A stretch of 64,000 bases of DNA from Enterococcus faecalis 13-SD-W-01 (GTDB lineage Bacteria > Bacillota > Bacilli > Lactobacillales > Enterococcaceae): assembly GCA_000415185.1 (NCBI GenBank), contig KE351646.1:1-64000 (forward strand), read 5' to 3'. Both the position numbers and the translations under genes were made by a program. Shown in pieces: positions 28,684 to 38,061 of this stretch (positions are counted from its first letter, which is position 1; each line of letters opens with the position of its first letter). The notes below the pieces were generated by a model, which ran no database searches, had not been told where the DNA came from, and was given only the letters and a program-made list of their open reading frames with translations.

Positions 28684-30816
28684 ATGGGGAAAAAAATACG
28701 GATCGGCATTGATGTTGGAGGCACATTTACAGATGCCGTGGCAATCGATAATGAAACATACGAGGTTATTGCAAAATTAAAGATTCCGACTACGCATGAA
28801 GAAGGTGTCGCACAAGGAATCGTTAAAATCATCAATAAACTTCTGCAAGAAAATAATCTAGCTGCTGAAGATGTCGTGTTTATTGCACATGGAACGACAC
28901 AAGCGACAAATGCTTTGCTGGAAGGCGATGTTGCAAAAGTCGGTATTATTGGGATGGGGACGGGCTTTGATATGCGAACTGCAAAAAAAGAAACAGCCAT
29001 CGAGCATATCGAATTAGCACCAAACAAATATCTGCGTTCTGAGCATCGATTTATCGATTCAGCGAAATTGACAACAGAAGAAATTGAAAAAAATATCCAA
29101 GAATTGAAGCAAGAAGATTGCCAAGTAATCGTCGCTAGCGAAGCTTATTCGGTAGATGATCCAGAAAATGAAAAACATGTCATTGAGACAGCTCAAAAAC
29201 AGCATCTTTTTTCTACAGGCGGACATGAGATCTCTCAATTATACGGCTTAAAAATGAGAACACGAACAGCTGTAGTCAATGCTTCGCTGATTCCTAAAAT
29301 GATGCAGACAGCCAACATGACAGAAACGGCAGTACTAGACACACAAATCAAAACCAATTTGATGATCATGCGTTGTGACGGCGGCGTAATGAATATCAAT
29401 GAAGTGCGGCAGCGTCCTATTTTAACGATGCTTTCAGGACTGGCAGCAGGTGTCGCAGGAGCCTTGATGTATGAGAAAGTCAGCGATGGCATCTTTTTCG
29501 AAGTCGGCGGCACAAGTGTCGATATCTCTGTAATCAAAAATGGGAAAGTCATGATCAAATATGCGCAGGTCGGCGGACATAAAACTTATCTTCGATCGCT
29601 TGATGTTCGAACATTGGCAGTTGCAGGCGGCAGTATGATCCGTGTGAAAGATGGGAAAATCATGGATATCGGTCCTCGAAGCGCTCATATTGCCGGGTTG
29701 GAGTATGAATGTTTTACGCAGCCTGAAAATTTGGAAAAACCCAAAATCGAATTTGTTTCACCAAAAGAAGGCGATCCAAATGAATATGTCATCATCAAAG
29801 GCAGTACGGGACAATCTTATTCCTATACTTTAGCTGGTGCAGCAAATCTGCTAGGGTATGTGCCAGAAGAAGATTACGCCCGTTCAAATGCAGAATCAAC
29901 CAAGATGGCCTGGCAGACTTTAGGTGAATATCTCGGAATAACAGCAGAAGAAGCTGCAAGAACGGTCATGCGTTTAGCTGTCGAAAAATTGGAGCCAGTT
30001 ATTGACGAGCTTATTCAGGAATATGAGATGGATCGGAATTTTATTACACTTGTTGGCGGCGGTGGTTCAGGAGCGATCGTCGTGCCTGCGTTGGCAGAGC
30101 AATTTGATTATAAATGGAAACTAGCAAAAAATGCACCTTATATCTCAACGATTGGCGTTGCTTTGGCAATGGTCAGAGAACAAATCGAACGTTCAATCAC
30201 TAATCCTACAGAAAGTGATATCAAAAAAATTCGAAGTGATGTCATTGAAAAAATTATCCAATCGGGGGCAAATGAAGAAACAGTCGAAGTCAACATTGAA
30301 ATAGACACACAGAGAAATATCGTTCGTGCAATTGCTACGGGTGCTACAGAGTTGCGTCAAAAAAATCTGGGCGCAAAAGAAGCAACGAAAGAAGAATTAG
30401 CTAAAATAAGTTCAGAGGCACTGGGTATCGAAGCAAAACAAGTGAAGCATATTGCAAATGTAGGACGTTGGCATTTGCTAGATGCAGAAATCACTAAAAG
30501 AAAATTCTTTTTCAAACAAAAACGAAACAATATCTGTATTGTTGACCGAGAAGGAATCGTTCGTTTTAAACATAGCAACGCCTATCATTATAAATTTTCC
30601 AAAGCACAAACTGCATCTGATTTCTTAGATTTTGTGGATCAATACACGATTTATTCAGATGCAAATGCAACCATACCAAAAGTTTTCTTATTTTATAAAG
30701 AAAAGATGCTTGATTTGACAGGAATGCAGACAATCGAACAATTGACTTCAATCATGGATGTCGAAACAGAAACGTTATCCGAAGATGAAGAAATCATTGC
30801 TGTCGCTTACAAATAA
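28684..30816 (+). CDS. Hydantoinase/oxoprolinase HyuA-family ATPase
   Basis: A 710-residue actin-fold protein. The N-terminal hydantoinase A motif IGIDVGGTFTDAVAID binds ATP phosphate, followed by FIAHGTTQATNALLEG; the main domain has FFEVGGTSVDISVIKNG and LVGGGGSGAIVVPALAEQF. The family hydrolyses cyclic amides (hydantoins, 5-oxoproline) or carboxylates ketones with ATP. HyuA normally partners with HyuB, and no HyuB gene exists here. A C-terminal extension of ~180 residues (from about 530) has no clear HyuA counterpart. The substrate is unknown. Confidence 0.8.
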   Translation: MGKKIRIGIDVGGTFTDAVAIDNETYEVIAKLKIPTTHEEGVAQGIVKIINKLLQENNLAAEDVVFIAHGTTQATNALLEGDVAKVGIIGMGTGFDMRTAKKETAIEHIELAPNKYLRSEHRFIDSAKLTTEEIEKNIQELKQEDCQVIVASEAYSVDDPENEKHVIETAQKQHLFSTGGHEISQLYGLKMRTRTAVVNASLIPKMMQTANMTETAVLDTQIKTNLMIMRCDGGVMNINEVRQRPILTMLSGLAAGVAGALMYEKVSDGIFFEVGGTSVDISVIKNGKVMIKYAQVGGHKTYLRSLDVRTLAVAGGSMIRVKDGKIMDIGPRSAHIAGLEYECFTQPENLEKPKIEFVSPKEGDPNEYVIIKGSTGQSYSYTLAGAANLLGYVPEEDYARSNAESTKMAWQTLGEYLGITAEEAARTVMRLAVEKLEPVIDELIQEYEMDRNFITLVGGGGSGAIVVPALAEQFDYKWKLAKNAPYISTIGVALAMVREQIERSITNPTESDIKKIRSDVIEKIIQSGANEETVEVNIEIDTQRNIVRAIATGATELRQKNLGAKEATKEELAKISSEALGIEAKQVKHIANVGRWHLLDAEITKRKFFFKQKRNNICIVDREGIVRFKHSNAYHYKFSKAQTASDFLDFVDQYTIYSDANATIPKVFLFYKEKMLDLTGMQTIEQLTSIMDVETETLSEDEEIIAVAYK

Positions 30817-30827
30817 GGAGACGAAAT

Positions 30828-31481
30828 ATGGAGTTTACGGATCAATTCCTAGCTTATCTGGAATTAAAACAAGATATGTTTTTTCATAAAATACCAAAAG
30901 AAAAAATCTTATCTTATATTGAAGAATCTTTGAAAATCGGGGAAAGCACAGCAGCAAAGCAAACAGAGACAAAAATAGATGAACTTTACAGGCAAAAGAA
31001 AATCATAATCAAAAGAGAACCGCATGATGGCCGCTTCTTTAAGGTCCAGTTGCGTGCGCAATTTGAAGAAAACAAAAAAGGAAGTCCAGTTGTTTATCTT
31101 TATCAAGAGTCGGTAAAAGAATTGTCTGAAGCTAATCATTTTGGATTAGCGAAGATGAACGAAGTAATCTTAGCCCATGAGTTTTTTCACTTTTTAGAGA
31201 ATGAAAGCAATCGCTATGTGTCAGAAATCTTGCCCTCCGTTGTACGGTTGACTCTTTTTAGCCATACGCGAAAAGCCGCAATCCAACGAACAAGTGAAAT
31301 TGCAGCGAATGCTTTTGCGAAAAAATTGTTGAAGTTGGAATATTTACCAAACTATTTTGATTATTATTTTTTGTTGCAGAAAAAGGAACTTTCTTATAAA
31401 GATTTGGAAGAAGAATATGAAGAATTCCAAGAAATCTGCTATTTGGATAAAGTGCAAAGAAAGACGATTGCAGTGTTCTAA
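30828..31481 (+). CDS. Putative zinc metallopeptidase, ImmA/IrrE-like HExxH
   Basis: A 217-residue soluble protein. The HExxH zinc motif is LAHEFFHFLE (His117, Glu118, His121). About 35 residues later comes SEIAANAFAKKLLKL, whose E-x-x-AN-x-FA-x-x-LL pattern matches the third-ligand region of ImmA/IrrE (DUF955) peptidases, with Glu157 as likely third ligand. The N-terminal ~100 residues are not recognised, and there is no XRE domain. ImmA/IrrE enzymes cut repressors. It ends the FAD/carrier/HyuA operon 11 bp after hyuA, so it could process a regulator or the ATPase. Function inferred. Confidence 0.6.
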   Translation: MEFTDQFLAYLELKQDMFFHKIPKEKILSYIEESLKIGESTAAKQTETKIDELYRQKKIIIKREPHDGRFFKVQLRAQFEENKKGSPVVYLYQESVKELSEANHFGLAKMNEVILAHEFFHFLENESNRYVSEILPSVVRLTLFSHTRKAAIQRTSEIAANAFAKKLLKLEYLPNYFDYYFLLQKKELSYKDLEEEYEEFQEICYLDKVQRKTIAVF

Positions 31482-31489
31482 ATAATAAA

Positions 31490-31524
31490 AACAGACCGCA
31501 AAAAAATTTGCGGTCTGTTTTTTG
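31490..31524. terminator. Bidirectional terminator
   Basis: The stem AACAGACCGCAAA / TTTGCGGTCTGTT ends in T residues on both sides. It lies between the HExxH gene and the convergent RpiR gene. Confidence 0.9.
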
Positions 31525-31541
31525 TTGGAAAATCACGGGAT

Positions 31542-32393
31542 CTACCACTCATAAACGGCGGAATCAGCAGATTGAAAGGAATTGATGATCATATCACTGC
31601 TTAGTTTTCTTTGACGTAAGCCGCGGTTGTCTCTTAAAATCGTAGCGAAAATGATATCCAAAACTAACGAGTTCATCAAAGAGTTTGATAAAACCAACGA
31701 ATTATTCGCCATCACATGATCAGGAATAATAAATTTGATATCGATCATATCGTTGATTTTTGGATTATCATTGCTGGATAATAAAATAATCTTGATATCT
31801 TTTTTCTTTATTTTTGATAGTAAAGGAATAATATCTTTACTGATTACGGATGGAACCACCGCAATCAATGTGGCATCGCTATTCATTGTTTCAATAGCCA
31901 ATTCGATTTCCAAGTGTTCTTTTAAGGTGACAGCTTCTAATCCAATCTGACGAAGCTTAAAAGCGAATTCGTTGCTGATAAATGACGTCGTGTAAATAGA
32001 AAGAATGAACACTTTTCTAGACAAAGTAATCAGAGAAGCTGCATCCTCAATATCTTTTGCATCAATCATCGCGCACGTATTTTTAAGCATTTTTTGATAA
32101 TCCATGGTAATGTATTCCACTAAGTTCGATTCATCCGCTTCGGATTGGATCGTTTCAAACTGTGAATTGCTTTGTGCTAAAGCAATCTTGAATTTATTAA
32201 ATCCCTTATAACCGATTTTTTTGCAAAACCGATTGATACTCGCTTCAGAAGTATTGATGGCTTTTGCAAGATTCGTGATGGTATTTGAAATGACAAAATC
32301 AGGATTCTCTTGGACGAACTTGCTGATTTCATATTCGCTCGTAGTAAATGATGATTCAAGTGATTTTATTTTTAATATTACAGCTGATTGCAT
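31542..32393 (-). CDS. RpiR/MurR-family transcription regulator
   Basis: A 283-residue regulator with an N-terminal helix-turn-helix (TITNLAKAINTSEASINRFCKKIGYKGFNKFK, about residues 38-69) and a SIS sugar-phosphate-binding domain (FILSIYTTSFISNEFAFKL ... DATLIAVVPSVISKDIIPLL ... IILLSSNDNP). GAGGAG precedes the ATG. Its position, convergent with and directly after the FAD/HyuA operon, makes that operon the most likely target. The SIS domain suggests the effector is a phosphorylated sugar or sugar acid. Confidence 0.85.
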   Translation of the reverse strand: MQSAVILKIKSLESSFTTSEYEISKFVQENPDFVISNTITNLAKAINTSEASINRFCKKIGYKGFNKFKIALAQSNSQFETIQSEADESNLVEYITMDYQKMLKNTCAMIDAKDIEDAASLITLSRKVFILSIYTTSFISNEFAFKLRQIGLEAVTLKEHLEIELAIETMNSDATLIAVVPSVISKDIIPLLSKIKKKDIKIILLSSNDNPKINDMIDIKFIIPDHVMANNSLVLSNSLMNSLVLDIIFATILRDNRGLRQRKLSSDMIINSFQSADSAVYEW

Positions 32394-32596
32394 CAGATCT
32401 CCTCATTTCTTTAACTACTATTATAACAAGAAAAGAAAGCGATTTGAAGAAAATACTATCAGTTTGAATCAGTAAAGAGTGTAGTCTTTTGCAAAAAAAG
32501 ATTATTTCAGATGTATAAGTTGTCCTGTCGCTGTTTAATCAATGAAAAAAATTTTCATGGTACAAATAAATGCCCAATCCCTAAAATATTTTTCAC

Positions 32597-32625
32597 TTGC
32601 CAAACAGTTCATTTTTGTATATGAT
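32597..32625 (+). promoter_or_regulatory. Promoter of helD
   Basis: TTGCCA (32597-32602) and TATGAT (32620-32625) have 17 bp spacing. The start would be near 32632, so an in-frame ATG at 32597 cannot be the translation start. Confidence 0.75.
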
Positions 32626-32662
32626 GATTAGTTCCGCTATTCTATTAAAAGGGGTTATGTGT

Positions 32663-34819
32663 ATGGTCAACACAGAATTAAAAAAAGAGCAAGAATACTT
32701 GTCAGATGTCTATCAGAAATTGCAAGAAGCTGAAAAAGAATTAACACAGCTAGTACAGGAATCTGGAGCAGAAGGCAGAAAAAATATTGCCGAAGAAGCA
32801 CGGGATATTCGGCTGAACTTTGATAATATATCTGATAATCTAGATACATTTGCGATGATTGAACAAAAAAATCGTGAAATCGATCAAATGAATTTGAAAA
32901 TCCAATCGGCAGATAACGCATTGAAGAAAGTAAAACGGTTGTTAGAAGCGCCTTACTTTGGGAAAATCATGGTCGATTTTCTTGATGACGAACCAGAAGA
33001 AGCTTTTTATATTGGTGTAAACGGCTTTACAGACAAAGCAGACGAAACGCTTGTTTATGACTGGCGCTCACCAATTGCAGAACTTTTCTATAACAATGTA
33101 ATTGGCGCTTCTTCTTATAAAGTACGCCAAAACCAAATTGATGTATCGATTGCTAATCGGAGACAGTTTGTTATTGATAAAGACAAGCTGCTGAAGTTTT
33201 TTGATACCGCAATCGCAATCCAGGACGATATTCTGATTGAAGCGTTGTCCCAAGATTCAACCAGTCAGATGCGCGATATCACAGCAACGATCCAAAGCGA
33301 GCAAAATCAAATCATTCGTGACATGATGCATCCCATCTTATTGGTAAATGGCGTAGCAGGAAGTGGGAAAACGTCAACAATCATGCAGCGGATCGCCTAT
33401 CTTTTGTATTCTTTGAGAGAAGAGATCACTGCTGAAAATATCTTGATTCTTTCACCAAATGATAAATTTATTTCTTATATTTCAGATGTTTTGCCTTCTT
33501 TGGGCGAACAAAATCCAACGAATATGACCATGCTGCAATTTGCCGGTCAATATTTCAGAGAAGTTTTGGAAGAAGAAACAGCTTATTTTGAGCGAATTGG
33601 GGCAAAAGAAGTAGATGAGCAGACAGAAGTCATCCGCAGTAAAGCTTTTATTGAATTTATCCAGAAAAAAGGGATTTCGTCATTTGACCCAGAAAAAACA
33701 TTCCGGACCATCAAACAAAAAGGAAAAACGATTATTTCAAAAGAACAGATTGCAGTATTCTATCAAGAAACACCAGAAAACTTGCCGTTAGTTGATCGTA
33801 TCCAAGCGGTGAAAGCTCGACTAACTAGCTTTTGGGAAGAAAAAGTCATCCAAATGGCAGCAGAACGAGAAACGCAAAATCAAATCCTCTCTTTGTCTGA
33901 AGAATCTCAACAAGCGTATTTTGGTCAGCTGATCCGAGATGATTCTGAAGAAAGCATCTTGCGTTATGGTAAACGTTACTTAGCCAAAAAATACCGTAAA
34001 GTCACAGCAGCAATCCGAAACAATCAATGGATCGACAACAGAACCTTACTTGATACGCTATATTTTGACTTTACTAATAAGAAGTATCAATTCAGCAATC
34101 AGCCGAAAACTCTAGATGAAGCAGTGATTTTATTGGTGATCCAGCATAGATTCATTGAAAAACTTCAAGTTCGCTCGATGCGATTTGTTCTGATCGATGA
34201 AGTACAAGATTACACACCAGCACAAATCTATCTTTTGTCTAATCTTTTTCCAAAAAGCAGCTTGACGATGGTCGGTGATGAAAATCAAGCAATCTTTAAT
34301 GCGAATATGACTTTTTCGGAGATTTCTTCTATGATGGAGGAACGGAAAAAGGAAGTTTTTCGCTATGATTTGCTGAATAGTTACCGTTCTAGTGGTGCAA
34401 TAACGAAAGTTTTCCGCAAGCTAGCCGTAACGAAAGAAGAGCTGGAAATCGTTCCAATCCGTCCTGATGGGGCTGAGCCAGAGTTTTATCAAACGAATAC
34501 ACCAAAGGACTTTTTGAACGTACTGACAAGCATCAGCCAAAAATTAAAGGGTGAGAAATTGACGATTATTACAAAAACAGAAGCCGAAACAGCAGCTTTG
34601 GAAGAACAGCTAGCTGAACAAGCAGAGATGAACATCGAGATTATTCCAAGCGGGTTATCAAAAGGACTAGAATTTGATCACATCCTTGTATACAATGCTT
34701 CTCCGGAAAATTATAGCGATGAGCGTGATCAAAAGATTCTTTATACAGTGGTTTCTAGAGGAATGAAATCTTTATATGTAACTTATGAACAAGAAAAAAC
34801 ACCACTATTTAAAGATTAA
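32663..34819 (+). CDS. helD: RNA polymerase-recycling helicase-like ATPase HelD
   Basis: A 718-residue UvrD/Rep-like superfamily 1 protein. The N-terminal ~80 residues are a charged coiled coil (EQEYLSDVYQKLQEAEKEL), which in HelD enters the RNA polymerase secondary channel. Next come Walker A VNGVAGSGKTSTIMQ, Walker B VLIDEVQDYTPAQIY, motif III MVGDENQAIF and the C-terminal TVVSRGMKSLYVTYE. HelD releases stalled or post-termination RNA polymerase from nucleic acid using ATP. AAAAGGGG places the start at 32663. It is monocistronic, with its own promoter and terminator. Confidence 0.9.
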   Translation: MVNTELKKEQEYLSDVYQKLQEAEKELTQLVQESGAEGRKNIAEEARDIRLNFDNISDNLDTFAMIEQKNREIDQMNLKIQSADNALKKVKRLLEAPYFGKIMVDFLDDEPEEAFYIGVNGFTDKADETLVYDWRSPIAELFYNNVIGASSYKVRQNQIDVSIANRRQFVIDKDKLLKFFDTAIAIQDDILIEALSQDSTSQMRDITATIQSEQNQIIRDMMHPILLVNGVAGSGKTSTIMQRIAYLLYSLREEITAENILILSPNDKFISYISDVLPSLGEQNPTNMTMLQFAGQYFREVLEEETAYFERIGAKEVDEQTEVIRSKAFIEFIQKKGISSFDPEKTFRTIKQKGKTIISKEQIAVFYQETPENLPLVDRIQAVKARLTSFWEEKVIQMAAERETQNQILSLSEESQQAYFGQLIRDDSEESILRYGKRYLAKKYRKVTAAIRNNQWIDNRTLLDTLYFDFTNKKYQFSNQPKTLDEAVILLVIQHRFIEKLQVRSMRFVLIDEVQDYTPAQIYLLSNLFPKSSLTMVGDENQAIFNANMTFSEISSMMEERKKEVFRYDLLNSYRSSGAITKVFRKLAVTKEELEIVPIRPDGAEPEFYQTNTPKDFLNVLTSISQKLKGEKLTIITKTEAETAALEEQLAEQAEMNIEIIPSGLSKGLEFDHILVYNASPENYSDERDQKILYTVVSRGMKSLYVTYEQEKTPLFKD

Positions 34820-34880
34820 TAAACCAGCATAATCTTCGTGTCTGAAGAACGTTGTAAAAATAAAAAAAAGCCACAAACAG

Positions 34881-34927
34881 AAATTCCCTAAAACAGAAAA
34901 GGCTGTTTTAGGGAATTCTTTTTTTAA
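34881..34927 (+). terminator. Terminator of helD
   Basis: The stem AATTCCCTAAAACAG / CTGTTTTAGGGAATT is followed by seven T residues. Confidence 0.9.
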
Positions 34928-34996
34928 TGTTATTCTTTATAGTGGAAATATTTGGCTGTCTTCCATCGATTCTTTTGTTCCTGTTTTTCAAAAGAA

Positions 34997-35614
34997 TCAA
35001 CGCAAGTTCGAGAAAGCACCAAATTTTGTTAAAATTTCATCGAATCCAGGTACAGTTTCCTTGCGATTCCAATCACGTTGCAATTCGCAGGCTAATTGTG
35101 CAATAGATGTTAGGTTTGCACCCGCTTGTTCGACTCTTCGAAGTGCTGTTTCATGGGCAATAGGTGAAGTTCCGCCGACTGCATCAACGATAGAATATAC
35201 TTCATATCCCTCACGAAGAGCGTCTAACGTTGGGAAAGTCAGACAAGCTTCTGTCCAAAGTGCTAAAATCAAGATTTTTTTGCGGCCAGTTGCTTTGATT
35301 GCCTCATTGAATTCCTTATCTTCCCAAGCATTGATCGATGTTCGATCATAGGAAGGCGTCTCTTCGCCAATTGCTTTTCTCAGTACTGGAATCGTATCTT
35401 GGTTACGGCTGGTTGCAACATTTACTGTCGATAAAACAATCGGGATGTTATAAAGTTTTGCCATCTCAATCACGATTTCTGCGTTGCGGATAAGCTCAGA
35501 TCGATTCATGGAATTGATCGAATTGATTTGTGTCGGCTGATAATCGATGAACGCCAATACAGTATTTTCTGGAGTGAGAAGGGCGTCATTTTCTCTTTTG
35601 TCATAACTTGTCAT
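34997..35614 (-). CDS. Isochorismatase-like hydrolase (YcaC type)
   Basis: A 205-residue cytosolic cysteine hydrolase. The likely triad is Asp in VLAFIDYQPTQ (Asp24), Lys in ATGRKKILILALWTEAC (about Lys111-112) and Cys in LWTEACLTFPTL (about Cys120). The family hydrolyses amides, N-carbamoyl compounds or isochorismate, and YcaC-like members have unknown substrates. GAGGTG precedes the ATG. It is monocistronic on the minus strand between helD and the sortase gene; no siderophore genes are nearby, so isochorismate is unlikely. Confidence 0.8.
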   Translation of the reverse strand: MTSYDKRENDALLTPENTVLAFIDYQPTQINSINSMNRSELIRNAEIVIEMAKLYNIPIVLSTVNVATSRNQDTIPVLRKAIGEETPSYDRTSINAWEDKEFNEAIKATGRKKILILALWTEACLTFPTLDALREGYEVYSIVDAVGGTSPIAHETALRRVEQAGANLTSIAQLACELQRDWNRKETVPGFDEILTKFGAFSNLR

Positions 35615-35902
35615 TGTCTACACCTCTTTGAAATAAAATCATTCACTTATTTCATATAAAGCCTTTTCAAAAAAAGCAAATGTTATATAATGGTTCTGTT
35701 ATTGAACACCAAAAGTATATAATGAGATGTAAAAAAAGAAAATGAAAGTGGCTTATATGGCAACTTTTTCATTTTAAGTTAAGCATACTATCTATTTAGA
35801 GGAAAAAAATAGACAAAACAGTCTTTTCAATTTAAAATCAGGATAACAAAATGGCCTGCAGTTGTTGCTAAAAACTGAAGAAACGTTGGAGGAACGAACC
35901 AA

Positions 35903-36613
35903 TTGAAAAAAAATAAATGGAAAAAATGGTTAGGTAATTTATTACTTTTGCTGCTTTTATTGGTAGGATTAGCCTTGATTTTCAATGAACAGATCAAAGA
36001 TTATTTTGTGAAAAGTACCGGAGAGAGCTACTCGCTTAAAAATGTCGACAGAGAAACAATTGAAAAAAACCAAGAAAAAAATGCTCCTTTTGACTTTGAT
36101 GCAGTAGAATCGATGAGTTCAGAGGCAGTAATCAGAGCACAAATGAGCAAAGCGGATCTGCCAGTGATCGGCGGGGTGGCGGTACCTTCTGTCAATATCA
36201 ATTTGCCGATTTTTAAAGGCCTTTCGAACGAGGCATTATTGTACGGTGCAGGAACATTGTCACCAGATCAAAAGATGGGGGAAGGCAATTATGCTTTAGC
36301 TAGTCACCGAGCAAATAATCCAGACCTGTTATTTACACCTTTAGAAAGATTGAATTTAGGAGACAAGATCTACGTTACTGATTTAGTTAATGTATATACA
36401 TACAAGGCAACATTCAAAGAGAAAGTCGATCCAACTGCGACCGAATTGCTGAATGTTGAAGAGGACAAAGAACTTGTCACATTGATAACATGTGGTGACA
36501 TGGATGCGATCACGCGTCTTGTGGTTCAAGGCGAGTTGGTTGAAGTAACTCCAATCGATGATGCAACAGATGAAATGAGAAATGCTTTTAATGTAACAGC
36601 TAGAACTTTTTAG
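35903..36613 (+). CDS. srtA: Class A sortase
   Basis: A 236-residue membrane-anchored transpeptidase that attaches LPXTG proteins to the cell wall. An N-terminal hydrophobic anchor covers about residues 9-26. The catalytic set is His135 in ALASHRANN, Cys197 in LITCGDMDAITR and Arg205. The beta-barrel fold fits housekeeping sortase A, not pilin sortases. The start is TTG at 35903, with GGAGGA 9 bp before. It probably anchors the adhesin at 16.5 kb, whose motif is the unusual LPKTN. The gene is separated from the adjacent kinase by a terminator. Confidence 0.9.
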   Translation: MKKNKWKKWLGNLLLLLLLLVGLALIFNEQIKDYFVKSTGESYSLKNVDRETIEKNQEKNAPFDFDAVESMSSEAVIRAQMSKADLPVIGGVAVPSVNINLPIFKGLSNEALLYGAGTLSPDQKMGEGNYALASHRANNPDLLFTPLERLNLGDKIYVTDLVNVYTYKATFKEKVDPTATELLNVEEDKELVTLITCGDMDAITRLVVQGELVEVTPIDDATDEMRNAFNVTARTF

Positions 36614-36639
36614 AGCAAGAATTGCTTTGATCGAAGTGT

Positions 36640-36680
36640 CAGCTGGCAGGATCTGTCTGATTCTGTCCAGCTGTTTTTCG
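36640..36680 (+). terminator. Terminator after sortase gene
   Basis: The hairpin CAGCTGG / CCAGCTG, extended by further imperfect pairs, is followed by five T residues. Confidence 0.75.
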
Positions 36681-36685
36681 TTTTT

Positions 36686-36741
36686 GGAAAAGCTTATAAA
36701 TAAAGTAAAATACTGCTTTTCCAGCTTGTTTTTGCTATGAT
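36686..36741 (+). promoter_or_regulatory. Probable promoter/operator of the HPK10 kinase gene
   Basis: An extended -10 box TGCTATGAT (TATGAT 36736-36741) has no good -35. Upstream, GGAAAAGC (36686-36693) and GCTTTTCC (36715-36722) form an exact 8 bp inverted repeat over the -35 position, as for an activator or repressor site. Confidence 0.45.
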
Positions 36742-36771
36742 GGATGTAAAGGTGGTGGGGGGCAGCTCGTT

Positions 36772-38010
36772 ATGGATATAGTTATTTTTATTATTGGTGT
36801 TTATACGAATGTGCTGATGTGCAATCATTTGTTGTTCCGCGGGAAAATACGCAATCGCTTTAGTTATATTTATTTAGTATTATTTATCCTTAATCTAGTG
36901 TTTACGCAGTACCTCGTTTTGTTCGTGGTGCTGATTTATGTATTGCAGTGTTATTTTGTCTATCTTTTAGTCAATAATTTTTACCTTAGTATCATGTTGA
37001 ACAATCTTTTGCTGAACATCAGCGGCATCTCTTTTTTCATAGCCTTTGATCTTCCGCGATATGTAGGAACGTTCCATGTTGGGGTAAGTGTTGTCTTTGA
37101 AATTTTGCTTGCTGCTTGTCTCTTTTATTATACGAGATTCTTGGACAAGAAATACCACATTTTTGATTACTTCAGCGGCTATACGAAAAAATTGAAGGGA
37201 ATAACTGTTTTTTCCACCCTCGTCATGGGGGGCTTGTATGCGATCCATGCCACGTTCAATTTTCATTCGCTAGATTATCTTCTGACGTCGGTCATCGTGC
37301 TGCTGTATAATCTTTTTTATACAGTGTTATTTGTGGTATTTGTTTTCCATCAAAAAAAATACCAGCTTTTAGAATCTTATTTGAAAGACAAACAAGAAAC
37401 GCGAGCATATTATGCGAAACTTGATGAATTTCGTCATGATTATTTGAATTATATCGAAGCTTTAGAGTACAGTTTGAGCAACAGAGAAGCAGAAGAATCG
37501 GTCTCTTTGTTGGAACATCTCAAAAAGTATTCGTTAGAAACCATTGATGATGTAAGACATGATCCGATAAAAAAAATCAATGATTCTGCTCTGCGCGGCT
37601 TATTGTACGGCTTTATGGAAAAAGCGGACCAGCAAAAGCTTCCTTATGAAATAAAAGTGTTGAATCCTGTAACAGTTGTCAATATCGACTATATCGATTT
37701 GATTCGCTTGATTTCGATCGCGTTGAACAACGCTTTAGAGCATTATTCCTCAGATGAAGATGAGCCTATCCAAATTCTCATTGATCAGACACCTGAACAG
37801 TTTTATTTTAAAATAAGCAATCCTGCTCACATGACAGGAGTCAGCTTGGGAGAAATATTAAAAAGAGGTTACTCCTCAAAAAAAGATGGCGGTTTGGGGT
37901 TGTATAACTTTTCGAAAATCACTGAAGAATATACGAATGCCGCTTATCAAGTACGATATGTCAAACCATTCTCTATGTTTGAATTAGAATTGACAGTGGA
38001 TGAGATTTAA
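36772..38010 (+). CDS. AgrC/FsrC-like sensor histidine kinase (HPK10, GHKL)
   Basis: A 412-residue kinase. Residues 1-195 hold about six or seven membrane segments, the sensor type that reads peptide pheromones. The cytosolic part has the phospho-acceptor His222 in DEFRHDYLNYIEAL, the N-box ALNNALEHYS and a short G-box KKDGGLGLYNFS, characteristic of HPK10 kinases with LytTR partners. Its likely partner is the LytTR regulator encoded convergently at 38059-38796. No AgrB- or AgrD-like gene is seen nearby. A GGTGGTGGGG site precedes the ATG. Confidence 0.85.
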   Translation: MDIVIFIIGVYTNVLMCNHLLFRGKIRNRFSYIYLVLFILNLVFTQYLVLFVVLIYVLQCYFVYLLVNNFYLSIMLNNLLLNISGISFFIAFDLPRYVGTFHVGVSVVFEILLAACLFYYTRFLDKKYHIFDYFSGYTKKLKGITVFSTLVMGGLYAIHATFNFHSLDYLLTSVIVLLYNLFYTVLFVVFVFHQKKYQLLESYLKDKQETRAYYAKLDEFRHDYLNYIEALEYSLSNREAEESVSLLEHLKKYSLETIDDVRHDPIKKINDSALRGLLYGFMEKADQQKLPYEIKVLNPVTVVNIDYIDLIRLISIALNNALEHYSSDEDEPIQILIDQTPEQFYFKISNPAHMTGVSLGEILKRGYSSKKDGGLGLYNFSKITEEYTNAAYQVRYVKPFSMFELELTVDEI

Positions 38011-38011
38011 T

Positions 38012-38061
38012 AAAAAACGTGCGCTGACCAGTAAAGAAAACTGGTCAGCGCACATTTTTTA
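38012..38061. terminator. Bidirectional terminator between kinase and regulator genes
   Basis: A perfect 14 bp stem, GTGCGCTGACCAGT (38019-38032) / ACTGGTCAGCGCAC (38040-38053), is flanked by A and T runs on both sides. Confidence 0.92.
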
